Shown here: positions 1 to 9,299 of the stretch, piece after piece
Numbering within the stretch: position 1 is the first letter of the stretch
Layout of the letters: every line of letters starts with the position of its first letter
Assembly: GCA_964035575.1 (NCBI GenBank)
Contig: OZ037853.1
Coordinates: forward strand, 218,501-282,500
Direction: 5' to 3'
DNA from: Rhynchopus sp. YZ270_cl-10
Taxonomy: Eukaryota > Euglenozoa > Diplonemea > Diplonemida > Diplonemidae
Length of the DNA: 64,000 nt
The notes under the pieces: generated by a model
What the model was told of the DNA's origin: nothing
What the model saw: only the letters and a program-made list of their open reading frames with translations
Database searches by the model: none
Translations under genes and position numbers: made by a program

Positions 1-279
1 GCGGAGATCCTGAGCCGGAGACAGACCTACTGGAAAAGCAGAAGAGGAACGGCAACCAAAAGGTAACCAACCCCGAACAATGATGAAAAAGAGTGTGGGG
101 AAGGGGAGAGGGTTCTTAGTAACTTTGATACAGCATAAAGCGATGAGGGGGACGCAAGGCAGAAACACACGACAACATGCAGGTATGATAGTACCTGTTG
201 TAAACACCTAAGACGCAAACAAAATTCGCGAACGAAAAAAGAGTTTTTCTGCGAAGTGTGTGGTGAGGGATAATAAAAC
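1..279 (-). other. 5' flank of an off-window UBL-LRR unit
   Basis: Positions 1-180 match 4598-4780 almost base for base. That block lies upstream of UBL-LRR copy 2, so the window opens in the upstream flank of another copy whose coding part lies to the left. No gene is seen in this stretch. The flank is interrupted at 280 by an inverted-repeat element and resumes at 1216. Confidence 0.6.
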
Positions 280-1215
280 ATCAGTCCTATTCGTGGTCAT
301 TTACCCCCCCCCCCTAAATTTACCCCCCCCCTTATTTTACCCCCTTTTTCAGAAAAAAACGGTTCAGGCCAAAATAACATGGTAATTTACCCCCCCCCCT
401 TATAATACCCTGTTGTGGCTGGTACTTTACCCCCCTGGGGGGGTAAAGTACCAGCCACCAGGTAATTTTTGGGTAATTATCGCCGCAACACGCCAGGTGG
501 TGTTTTGTCACGAGTGACCTAAACCCACGAGCGAAGCGAGGGGGTTCAGGGAACGAGTGGCAAAACACCACCTGGCGTGTAATTATGGGGTAATAGTTTC
601 ACTTAGTGCAGCGCATACCTGTTTTGTTTTATGGTTTGCTGGGAGGGGCTGATGTGTTCAGCGGGTCGTACATCCGGAGACTGTAGGACTCGTCTGATTT
701 GAAGCTGGAGACAAGCTCGAAATGAGGAAAGGGGTAAAGTGCAAATAATCTTTCACCCTGTTTTACATCACGTGTGCAGGTAGATGGGTGCAGGTGGGTA
801 CGTTTGTGCTGCGTGGGCGATACGTTTGGGACACCTCACGGAATCTGAGGCAACACCGTGATCCCTGACCAGTCATGGTTCAGGCACGGGCAGAAAGATG
901 ATGTGGATGATGTGGATCCATGATGCATGACTGCTTGCGATGTCGCAAGGAAGTGAGGAATTTTTTTCAGATGACACATTTGTCATGAGAGCATGTGTCG
1001 TCACACTGTGTTGTGCAAAATTTTACCCCACCGTGTATGAAAAAGTCCCCCCTTCCCACCCAAAAACATGACCTAACCCATAACATGGTAATTTACCCCC
1101 CCCCCTTACCCCCTCATTTACCCCCCCCCCCTTATTTTACCCCCTTATTTCCAAAATTTCCGGTTCACCGACCCAAAGGGGGGGGGGGGGGTAAATGACC
1201 ACGAATAGGACTGAT
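280..1215. mobile_element. 936-bp nonautonomous TIR element with C/G tracts
   Basis: The ends are inverted repeats of about 30 bp: ATCAGTCCTATTCGTGGTCA followed by TTTAC and a C run on the left, and its complement on the right. The interior has C-rich stretches around TTTACCCC and two long perfect or near-perfect palindromes (416-457 and 488-580). No transposase frame is visible. The paralogous spacer at 2930-2975 lacks the element and reads straight across from the GTGAGG-GATAATAAA flank to the CCACGATG-ACTTTGCAAGATTC flank, so an empty site supports the boundaries. No clear target duplication was found. Confidence 0.75.
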
Positions 1216-1581
1216 TATGAAAAACCGTCCACGATCACTTTTCAAGATTCATTTCCGATTTGGTTTTCTCCTCACAGAAGAAGTATGCGAACAAAGAACT
1301 GACCCACCTTAGACACCTAGGCTAGGCATGGTCTACAGTGAGCTACAGAAAGGAGCTTTTTTGAAAAGGGCTTCATGAAAAGTATCAAAATCGTCCAGGG
1401 GGAAAGAAAAAGGGGAAAACAAAAAAAGTGGTACGTTCCCTGCCCACCCGCAGCCGCTTGCAGCAGCGTTTCCAGCTCTGTTGCCTGCAGTGCTTTGCGG
1501 GAGGAGTGGCCTGTGAGGGTGTGCGTCGTGCAGCTTCGAGGTCGCAGTGCGCAGCTGGCGGCGTCACTCTGCGTGTCTCAG
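1216..1581 (-). other. 3' flank of UBL-LRR copy 1 and unit boundary
   Basis: This holds the conserved boundary block found in every array unit (from about 1298, CTGACCCACCTTAGACACCT) and the conserved 3' region of the copy 1 gene (about 1440-1581). The 3' region is nearly identical in all eight copies, but length differences are not multiples of three, so it reads as 3' UTR rather than coding sequence. No separate gene is seen. Confidence 0.5.
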
Positions 1582-2307
1582 TCACTCGCAGGATTCCTCA
1601 AGTGGTTCGTCTCTGCTGCGTTTCGGACGGGATTCAACCACTAAATGCCCCAGTTGGTTCCTCACTGTGTTCGACACAACATCGCTGCAGCCGGTGAGGT
1701 AGATGCTCTCCAACGAAGTGCATCCATCAAGAAATTCGCAGGAGTCAATCTCTGTGACACTGCGCAGTGGTGATAAGTCCAATGTACGCAAATCACTGCA
1801 TCCAGAAAGGAAGCTGTTCCCAATGTGTGTAACATGGATCAACCCAGACAGGTCGATGCTTGTCAACTCAGTGCACAATGTAAGAAAGCCGTGCCCAATA
1901 TGAGTCACAACAGACTCAGCACTCAGATCAAGACTCGTCAACGATGAGCACCACATGAAGTACTCAGGAATCACCGTCGCAACCTCCGCCTGCAGAAGCA
2001 AACTCGCTACCTCAGGATCAGTTACAGTCACCAGCCTCTCAGCAGTGATGTCAGTCTCACCCAACGCATGAAGTGCTGCTCTGGCCTCGTGTTTCTTTGA
2101 CATCGTCAACACAACCGTGTCTCCAGCACTCAGCTGCGTCATGTCGTATCCTGCGTCCACCGCCACCCCACCGAAACTCATCACAAAGCCGTCTTCAGGC
2201 AACCCCACTGCAGACGCCACCTTCTCCCGCAACTTCTCCGTTGTGTCATCCTCACCCAGCTCCACCGTATCCTTCACTCCGTTCCACCCCTCGATAGTCA
2301 AATCCAT
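1582..2307 (-). CDS. UBL-LRR protein, copy 1
   Basis: This is a 241-residue protein. Residues 1-70 form a ubiquitin-like beta-grasp by pattern: MDLTIEGWNG start, helix DTTEKLREKVASAVGLPEDG, then the GG..VD.GYDMTQLSAGDTVVLTM strand pair, without a C-terminal Gly-Gly tail. Residues 71-110 are a conserved linker (ARAALHALGETDITAERL). From about 110 to 215 run about four BspA/LRR_5-type repeats of 22-24 residues (SLTSLDLSAESVVTHIG, LTSIDLSGLIHVTHIG and so on). The tail has a basic RPKRSRDE cluster that could be a nuclear signal. The ATG is shared by all copies. The family likely binds a ligand through the LRR face. Its function is unknown, and a link to ubiquitin pathways is inference. Confidence 0.85.
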   Translation of the reverse strand: MDLTIEGWNGVKDTVELGEDDTTEKLREKVASAVGLPEDGFVMSFGGVAVDAGYDMTQLSAGDTVVLTMSKKHEARAALHALGETDITAERLVTVTDPEVASLLLQAEVATVIPEYFMWCSSLTSLDLSAESVVTHIGHGFLTLCTELTSIDLSGLIHVTHIGNSFLSGCSDLRTLDLSPLRSVTEIDSCEFLDGCTSLESIYLTGCSDVVSNTVRNQLGHLVVESRPKRSRDEPLEESCE

Positions 2308-3350
2308 ATTTTTACCAAAGCCTTTTCCTGTTGTTGGTCATAAGATGGTGTGTGGGGACAGGAAGAAGAAGAAGGCAAACCTGCTGCCACCAAGACAAGA
2401 CTCAGGACAGATGGAGAAAGCATAGACAGAGAGGCCCACACAGGTGTGCTGTGTCGTGTCTGCTGAACACACACATGCACACTGTGTTGTCTCCAGACGA
2501 TGGCATGAAATACAGACGGCAAGGTGCCTTTGCACACACCCCTGCAAAGGACCTTCCGATGGACGACGTGGCGGAACATCGCATAAAGCCAATACCACTC
2601 CAAAGATGAAAAAGAGTGTGGGGAAGGGGAGAGGGTTCTTAGTAACTTTGATACATCATAAAGCGATGAGGGGAACGCAAGGCAGAAACACACGACACAT
2701 GCAGGTACTATAGTATATTGTTTTGCTCTTCCTTTGTCCTTTCAATATTTTGTATTCATTTTCTTTTTTGTTGTTTGGGAGACACAAAACACGTGTCAGT
2801 TCTGTGGAAAAAAATGGCACGGAACCACCTTTTCATGTATCCATGGATACTGTATCACAAGTAATACCGGGGGGGGAAAGGTTTGTAAACTGCCGAAGAC
2901 TCAAACAAATTCGCGAATGGCGAAGTGTGTGGTGAGGGGGATAATAAATATTATTGAGACATCCACGATGACTTTGCAAGATTCATTTCCGATTTGGTTT
3001 TCTCCTCACAGAAGAAGTATTCGAACAAAGAACTGACCCACCTTAGACACCTGGGCTAGGCATGGTCTACAGTGAGCTACAGAAAGGAGCTTTTTTGAAA
3101 AGGGCTTCATGAAAGTGAAGTTATTAATGCAGGCACCTCCGACTGACCCACATGAAAAGTTTGAACATCATCCAGGGGGGAAGAAAAAGGGGAAAACAAA
3201 AAAAGGGGTACGTTCGCCCGCAGCCGCTACAGCAGCCTTTCCAGCTCTGTTGCCTGCAGTGCTTTGCGGGAGGAGTGGCCTGTGAGGGTGTGCGCCGTGC
3301 AGCTTCGAGGTCGCAGTGCGCAGCTGGCGGCGTCACTTTGTGTGTCTCAG
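2308..3350 (-). other. Spacer: 5' flank of copy 1 and 3' flank of copy 2
   Basis: The region 2308-2710 is the conserved upstream flank of copy 1 and 3036-3350 the conserved boundary and 3' region of copy 2. About 2930-2975 is the uninterrupted version of the site that holds the 936-bp element at 280-1215. A short dispersed motif, TGCAGGCACCTCCGACTGAC, sits at about 3128. No gene is seen. Confidence 0.5.
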
Positions 3351-4079
3351 TCACTCGCAGGATTCCTCAAGTGGTTCGTCTCTGCTGCGTTTCGGACGGG
3401 ATTCAACCACAAACTGCCCCCGCGGGCCTTTCCTCACTGTGCTCGACACAACATCGCTGCAGCCGGTGAGGTAGATGCTCTCCAACGAAGTGCATCCACC
3501 AAGAAACTCGTAGGAGTTGATCTCCGTGACACTGCGCAGTGGCGATAAGTCTAGTGTGCACAAAGCACTGCATCCACGAAGAAAGGCGCCCCCTATTTTT
3601 GTAACATGGATCAACCCAGAGAGGTCGATGCTTGTCAATGAAGTGCACTTCATAAGAAAACTGTGCCCAATGCGAGTCACAACAGACTCAGCACTCAGAT
3701 CAACACTCGTAAACAGCGACAGACACAAGAAGTACTCAGGAATCACCGTCGCAACATCCGCCTGCAGAAGCAAACTCGCTACCTCAGGATCCCTCACAGT
3801 CTCCAGACTCTCAGCCGTGATGTCAGTCTCACCCAACGCAAGAAGTGCTGCTCTGGCCTCGTGCTTCTTTGACATCGTCAACACAACCATGTCTCCAGCA
3901 CTCAGCTGCGTCATGTCGTATCCTGAGTCCATCACCGCCCCTCTGAAACTCATCACAAAGCCGTCTTCAGGCAACCCCACTGCAGACGCCACCTTCTCCC
4001 GCAACTTCTCCGTTGTGTCATCCTCACCCAGCTCCACCGTATCCTTCACTCCGTTCCACCCCTCGATAGTCAAATCCAT
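3351..4079 (-). CDS. UBL-LRR protein, copy 2
   Basis: This 242-residue protein is close to copy 1 and has the same DTTEKLREKVAS subtype of UBL helix. UBL residues 1-70, linker to about 110, then about four BspA-type repeats and the basic RPKRSRDEPLEES tail. Differences from copy 1 cluster at short variable positions in each repeat (for example before the CSSL/CTSL cysteine) and in the UBL loop before GYDMTQ. The reading frame is intact. The conserved start and tandem neighbours support a functional gene; the role is unknown. Confidence 0.85.
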   Translation of the reverse strand: MDLTIEGWNGVKDTVELGEDDTTEKLREKVASAVGLPEDGFVMSFRGAVMDSGYDMTQLSAGDMVVLTMSKKHEARAALLALGETDITAESLETVRDPEVASLLLQADVATVIPEYFLCLSLFTSVDLSAESVVTRIGHSFLMKCTSLTSIDLSGLIHVTKIGGAFLRGCSALCTLDLSPLRSVTEINSYEFLGGCTSLESIYLTGCSDVVSSTVRKGPRGQFVVESRPKRSRDEPLEESCE

Positions 4080-5138
4080 ATTTTACCAAAGCCTTTTCCT
4101 GTTGTTGGTGATGAGATGAAAGGTGTGTGGGGACAGGAAGAAGAAGAAGAAGGCAAACCTGCTGCCACCAAGACAAGACTCAAGACAGATGGAGAAAGCA
4201 TAGACAGAAAGGCCCACACAGGTGTGCTGTGTCGTGTCTGCTGAACACACACATGCACACTGTTGTCTCCAGACGATGGCATGAAATACAGACGGCAAGG
4301 TGCCTTTGCACACACCCCTGCAAAGGACCTTCCGATGGACGACGTGGCGGAACATCGCATAAAGCCAATACCTCCACCCCTGCCGACGCTCGCACAGCAC
4401 ATACGGAAGGTCAAAGCGCACCCGTTACAACGCACACACACCAACAGGGATGAATACACGGGTTCAGGTTCGTCGAGGTTTTCTAAAGTCCCTCGCCCGT
4501 GGTATGGCGTTTGTGCGTCACACCAGTGTGCTGTGTAAACGTTTTGTGCGTGTAAATGTCGGCAAGGCAAACATCAATACGGCGGTGGAGGGTAGGGTGG
4601 AGATCCTGAGCCGGATACAGACCTACTGGAAAAGCAGAAGAGGAACGGCAACCAAAAGGTAACCAACCCCGAACAATGATGAAAAAGAGTGTGGGGAAGG
4701 GGAGAGGGTTCTTAGTAACTTTGATACAGCATAAAGCGATGAGGGGGACGCAAGGCAGAAACACACGACACATGCAGGGGGGAAAGAAGGTTTCAAACCA
4801 AAAACTGACCCACCTTAGACACCTGGGCATGGTATACAGTGAGTTATAGACAGGAGACCTGCCACTGCTTTTTTGAAAAAGACTTTATGAAAATTTTGAA
4901 CATCGTCCAGGGGGAAAATAAAAGGGGAACAAAGTATGCTTGTGTCTCGTTCTTTTTGATCGTTCTTGTTTTGCATTGATGCACACTTTTGAAGAATATT
5001 ATCCTATATTCGTATTGTGCAGCAGTGTTTCCAGCTCTGTTGCCTGCAGTGCTTTGCGGGAGGAGTGGCCTGTGAGGGTGCGTCGTGCAGCTTCGAGGTC
5101 GCAGTGCGCAGCTGGCGGCGTCACTCTGCGTGTCTCAG
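4080..5138 (-). other. Spacer between copies 2 and 3
   Basis: The long version of the 5' flank for copy 2 lies at 4080-4790. It includes the block at 4598-4780 that also opens the window. The boundary block (about 4806) and the 3' region of copy 3 (about 5020-5138) follow. A unique AT-rich patch at 4930-5015 replaces part of the usual 3' flank. No gene is seen. Confidence 0.5.
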
Positions 5139-5867
5139 TCACTCGCAGGATTCCTCAAGTGGTTCGTCTCTGCTGCGTTTCGGACGGGATTCAACCACTA
5201 ACTCCCACAGCTCTCGTTCCCTCACTCTGGTCGACACAACATCGCTGCAGCCGGTGAGGTAGATGCTCTCCAACGAAGTGCATCCATCAATAAAGCAGTA
5301 GGTGTTAACCTTTATGACATTGCGCAGTGGCGATAAGTCTAGTGAACACAAAGACCTGCATTTATGAAGGAAGCCCATGCCAATGTGTTTAACATGGATC
5401 AACCCAGAGAGGTCGATGCTTGTCAATAAAGTGCAGCACTTAAGAAAGTGGTCCCCAATGCGAATCACAAGAGACTCAGCACTCAGATCAAGACTCGTGA
5501 ACGATGTGAACGACAAGAACCTATCAGGAATCACCGTCGCAACCTCCGCCTGCAGAAGCAAACTCGCCACCTCAGGATCCTCCACACTCTCCAGCCTCTC
5601 AGCAGTGATGTCAGTCTCACCCAACGCATGAAGTGCTGCTCTGGCCGCTTGCTTCGTCACCATCGTCAACACAACCGTGTCTCCAGCACTCAGCTGCGTC
5701 ATGTCGTATCCTGAGTCCACCGCCACCCCACCGAAACTCATCACAAAGCCGTCTTCAGGCAACCCCACTGCAGACGCCACCTTCCGACGCATCACCGCAG
5801 GTGTGTCATCCTCACCCAGCTCCACCGTATCCTTCACTCCGTTCAACCTTTCGATAGTCAAATCCAT
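5139..5867 (-). CDS. UBL-LRR protein, copy 3
   Basis: This 242-residue protein starts at the shared MDLTIE methionine. The frame is open further upstream, but that extension is flank sequence not in frame in most copies. It belongs to the second UBL subtype, with DTPAVMRRKVAS in the helix. UBL 1-70, linker with MVTKQAARAALHALGETDIT, about four BspA-type repeats (SLDLSAESLVIRIGDHFL, SIDLSGLIHVKHIGMGFL) and the basic RPKRSRDE tail. The frame is intact. It is closely related to copy 5, sharing the RVRERELWE ending before the tail. Confidence 0.85.
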   Translation of the reverse strand: MDLTIERLNGVKDTVELGEDDTPAVMRRKVASAVGLPEDGFVMSFGGVAVDSGYDMTQLSAGDTVVLTMVTKQAARAALHALGETDITAERLESVEDPEVASLLLQAEVATVIPDRFLSFTSFTSLDLSAESLVIRIGDHFLKCCTLLTSIDLSGLIHVKHIGMGFLHKCRSLCSLDLSPLRNVIKVNTYCFIDGCTSLESIYLTGCSDVVSTRVRERELWELVVESRPKRSRDEPLEESCE

Positions 5868-6409
5868 ATTTTTACCAAAGCCTTTTCCCTGTTGCATTGG
5901 TGATAAGATGAAAGGTGTGGGGACAGGAACAAGAAGAAGGCAAACCTGCTGCCACCAAGACAAGACGCAAGACAGATGGAGAAAGCATAGACAGAAAGGC
6001 CCACACAGGTGTGCTGTGTCGTGTCTGCTGAACACCCACAGGCATACAACTAAAGCGATGAGGGGGACGCAAGGCAGAAACACACGACACATGCAGGGGG
6101 AAAAGAAGGTTTCAAACCAAAAACTGACCCACCTTAGACACCTAGGCTAGGCATGGTATACAGTGAGTTACAGAAAGGAGCTTTTTTGAAAAGGGCTTCA
6201 TGAAAAGGTTCACATCGTCCAGGGGGAAGAAAAAGGGGAAAACAAAAACGGGGTTCGCCCGCGCAGCCGCTGCAGAAGCGTTTCCAGCTCTGTTGCCTGC
6301 AGTGCTTTGCGGGAGGAGTGGCCTGTGAGGGTGTGCGTCGTGCAGCTTCGAGGTCGCAGTGCGCAGCTGGCGGCGTCACTCTGCGTGTCTCAGTCGCTTG
6401 CGGGATTCT
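5868..6409 (-). other. Spacer between copies 3 and 4
   Basis: This is a shortened 5' flank of copy 3 that lacks the CTTTGCACACACCCCTGCAA block, followed by the boundary block near 6126 and the 3' region of copy 4. No gene is seen. Confidence 0.5.
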
Positions 6410-7111
6410 TCAAGTGGCTCGTCTCTGCTGCGTTTCAACTACTAAATGCCACAGCTGTTTGTTCCTCACTGTGCCCGACACAACATCGCTACAACCGGCG
6501 AGGCAGATGCTCTCCAACGAAGTGCATCCATCAAGAAAGTAGTAGGGGTTAATCTCTGTGACACTGCGCAGTGGTGATAAGTCCAGTGTGCACAAAGCAC
6601 TGCATCTATAAAGGAAGCCACTACCAATTTTCGTGACATGCATCAACCCAGAAAGGTCGACGCTTGTCAATGAATCGCAGGACCGAAGAAAGCTGGACCC
6701 AATGTGAGTCACAACAGACTCAGCACTCAGATCAAGACTCGTCAACGATGCGCTCCACAAGAAGTAACCAGGAATCACCGTCGCAACATCCGCCTGCAGA
6801 AGCAAACTCGCTATCTCAGGATCCTCCACACTCTTCAGTCTCTCAGCCGTGATGTCAGTCTCACCCAACGCAAGAAGTGCTGCTCTGGCCTCGTGCTTCT
6901 TCACCATCGTCAACACAACCGTGTCTCCAGCACTCAGCTGCGTCATGTCGTATCCTGAGTCCACCGCCACCCCACCGAAACTCATCACAAAGCCGTCTTC
7001 AGGCAACCCCACTGCAGAAGCCACCTTCTCCCGCAACTTCTCCGTTGTGTCAGCCTCACCCAGCTCCACCGTATCCTTCGCTCCGTTCAACCCTTCGATA
7101 GTCAAATCCAT
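6410..7111 (-). CDS. UBL-LRR protein, copy 4
   Basis: This is a 233-residue protein of the TTEKLREKVAS subtype. The UBL, linker and about four BspA-type repeats are as in the other copies. The C-terminus differs: it ends in VVETQQRRAT and lacks the RPKRSRDE basic tail. Copy 6 shares this short ending, so two tail classes exist in the family. The start is the shared MDLTIE methionine and the frame is intact. Confidence 0.85.
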   Translation of the reverse strand: MDLTIEGLNGAKDTVELGEADTTEKLREKVASAVGLPEDGFVMSFGGVAVDSGYDMTQLSAGDTVVLTMVKKHEARAALLALGETDITAERLKSVEDPEIASLLLQADVATVIPGYFLWSASLTSLDLSAESVVTHIGSSFLRSCDSLTSVDLSGLMHVTKIGSGFLYRCSALCTLDLSPLRSVTEINPYYFLDGCTSLESICLAGCSDVVSGTVRNKQLWHLVVETQQRRAT

Positions 7112-7820
7112 ATTTTTACCAAAGCCTTTTCCCTGTTGCATTGGTGATGAGATGAAAGGTGTGTGGGGACAGGAACAAGAAGAAGGCAAACCTGCTGCCA
7201 CCAAGACAAGACTCAAGACAGATGGAGAAAGCATAGACAGAAAGGCCCACACAGGTGTGCTGTGTCGTGTCTGCTGAACACACACATGCACACTGTTGTC
7301 TCCAGACGATGGCATGAAATACAGACGGCAAGGTGCCTTTGCACACACCCCTGCAAAGGACCTTCTGATGGACGACGTGGCGGAACATCACATAAAGCCA
7401 ATACCACTCCAAAGATGAAAAAGAATGTGGGGAAGGGGAGAGGGTTCTTAGTAACTTTGATACAGCATAAAGCGATGAGGGGGACGCAAGGCAGAAACAC
7501 ACGACACATGCAGGGGGAAAAGAAGGTTTCAAACCAAAAACTGACCCACCTTAGACACCTAGGCTAGGCATGGTATACAGTGAGTTATAGACAGGAAACC
7601 TGCCACTGCTTTTTGAAAAGGGCTTCATGAAAAGGTTCACATCGTCCAGGGGGAAGAAAAAGGGAAAAACAAAAACGGGGTTCGCCCGCGCAGCCGCTGC
7701 AGCAGCGTTTCCAGCTCTGTTGCCTGCAGTGCTTTGCGGGAGGAGTGGCCTGTGAGGGTGTGCGTCGTGCAGCTTCGAGGTCGCAGTGCGCAGCTGGCGG
7801 CGTCACTCTGCGTGTCTCAG
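7112..7820 (-). other. Spacer between copies 4 and 5
   Basis: This contains the conserved 5' flank of copy 4 (7112-7520), the boundary block near 7540 and the 3' region of copy 5. It matches the other spacers closely. No gene is seen. Confidence 0.5.
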
Positions 7821-8549
7821 TCACTCACGGGATTCCTCAGGTGGTTCGTCTCTGCTGCGTTTCGGACGGGATTCAACCACGAACTCCCACAGCTCTCGTT
7901 CCCTCACTCTGGTCGACACAACATCGCTGCAGCCGGTGAGGTAGATGCTCTCCAACGAAGTGCATCCATCAAGAAAGCAGTAGGGGTTAATCTTTATGAC
8001 ATTGCGCAGTGGTGATAAGTCCAGTGAACACAAAGACCTGCATTTATTAAGGAAGCCCATGCCAATGTGTTTAACATGGATCAACCCAGACAGGTCTATG
8101 CTTGTCAATGAAGTGCAGCACTTAAGAAAGTGGTCCCCAATGCGAGTCACAACAGACTCAGCACTCAGATCAAGACTCGTCAACGATGCCTTCCACAAGA
8201 ACATATCAGGAATCACCGTCGCAACCTCCGCCTGCAGAAGCAAACACGCCACCTCAGGATCCTCCACACTCTCCAGTCTCTCAGCCGTGATGTCAGTCTC
8301 ACCCAACGCATGAAGTGCTGCTCTGGCCACTTGCTTCGTCACCATCGTCAACACAACCGTGTCTCCAGCACTCAGCTGCGTCATGTCGTATCCTGAGTCC
8401 ACCGCCACCCCACCGAAACTCATCACGAAGCCGTCTTCAGGCAACCCCACTGCAGACGCCACCTTCCGACGCATCACCGCAGGTGTGTCATCCTCACCCA
8501 GCTCCACCGTATCCTTCACTCCGTTCAACCTTTCGATAGTCAAATCCAT
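7821..8549 (-). CDS. UBL-LRR protein, copy 5
   Basis: This 242-residue protein is very close to copy 3 (same UBL subtype DTPAVMRRKVAS and same VRERELWE motif before the tail). UBL 1-70, linker, about four BspA-type repeats and a basic RPKRSRDEPPEES tail. It is the last member of the tandem array before NLR-like gene A. The start is the shared MDLTIE methionine; the open frame continuing upstream to 8927 is flank. The frame is intact. Confidence 0.85.
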   Translation of the reverse strand: MDLTIERLNGVKDTVELGEDDTPAVMRRKVASAVGLPEDGFVMSFGGVAVDSGYDMTQLSAGDTVVLTMVTKQVARAALHALGETDITAERLESVEDPEVACLLLQAEVATVIPDMFLWKASLTSLDLSAESVVTRIGDHFLKCCTSLTSIDLSGLIHVKHIGMGFLNKCRSLCSLDLSPLRNVIKINPYCFLDGCTSLESIYLTGCSDVVSTRVRERELWEFVVESRPKRSRDEPPEESRE

Positions 8550-9299
8550 ATTTTTACCGAAGCCTTTTCCTGTTGTTGGTGATAAGATGAAAGGTGTGTG
8601 GGGACAGGAAGAAGAAGAAGGCAAACCTGCTGCCACCAAGACAAGACTCAGGACAGATGGAGCAACGCCAAAGCATAGACAGAAAGGCCCACACAGGTGT
8701 GCTGTGTCGTGTCTGCTGAACACACACACACACACTACGCACCCCACCGAGAGAGTCATTACATTCATGAGGACGAGACGCACACTATGTGAACCCAATC
8801 CCTCATCCCAAAGCAGTCCTGCAACAGGCAGCCCCCGCAGGTATCTCATAAACCGCATGAAATACAGACGGCAAGGTGCCTTTGCACACACCCCTGCAAA
8901 CTCATACACCCACCACTTACCCCTCAAGTCATACGCCGTATGTGTACACCGCTTGGGTGGTGTCCTTCCGTAGTACCGTCCATTGAGTACGCAACGTCCT
9001 GCAGAGGCTGCCTTTCCGCTACTGCCTCGTCACATCGCTGCAGACGTCAGTGACGAGCAGCGTACCCTGCGTAGGAAAAGATGACCTTGTTTTATTGTCC
9101 ATTTTGTCAAAATCTCTTTTGTTTTTCTCTTTTGTCTATTTTCCTGCATTTTTTTATTCTCTTCTTACGTTCTTGTGTTTTGGTTGTTATTTAGGTTTTG
9201 AAGCCACTTTTTGGGGTTTGGTTTTTGGGCAGTGGAAAGATGGGAAGTGGATTGTGATTCAGACATCTTGGAAAAGATGTCTCAGAGTGTGCTTCTTTC
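8550..9299 (-). other. Spacer: rearranged 5' flank of copy 5 and 3' flank of NLR-like gene A
   Basis: The region 8550-8730 is the conserved 5' flank of copy 5. About 8735-8950 contains a segment unique to this unit that interrupts the usual flank. 8950-9299 is T-rich and is the downstream region of gene A, including a stem-loop at 9261-9282. No gene is seen. Confidence 0.45.
9261..9282 (-). other. Stem-loop downstream of NLR-like gene A
   Basis: This is a perfect 9-bp stem (AGACATCTT and AAGATGTCT) with a 4-nt loop, starting 18 bases past the stop codon of gene A. A matching stem-loop occurs downstream of gene B (50712-50733), with one stem pair swapped from G-C to C-G. It may be a 3' UTR processing or stability element. 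Confidence 0.4.

Larger units (their letters stand above)
1298..8950 (-). repeat. Tandem array of five UBL-LRR gene units
   Basis: The boundary block CTGACCCACCTTAGACACCT recurs near 1298, 3036, 4806, 6126 and 7540, giving units of about 1.3-1.8 kb. Each unit carries, in + order, a conserved 3' region, the UBL-LRR gene on the minus strand, and a conserved 5' flank containing TGCTGTGTCGTGTCTGCTGA and CTTTGCACACACCCCTGCAA. Units differ by deletions in the 5' flank (copy 3 has a short one, copy 5 a rearranged one). The layout is typical of a family grown by unequal crossing-over. Confidence 0.85.

Noticed and set aside
1385-1585. Frame beginning next to the UBL-LRR stop, encoding TPPAAHCDLEAARRTPSQ
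   Set aside because: It is open in many copies but copy 7 has an indel that is not a multiple of three; conserved 3' flank fits better than a second protein or readthrough.
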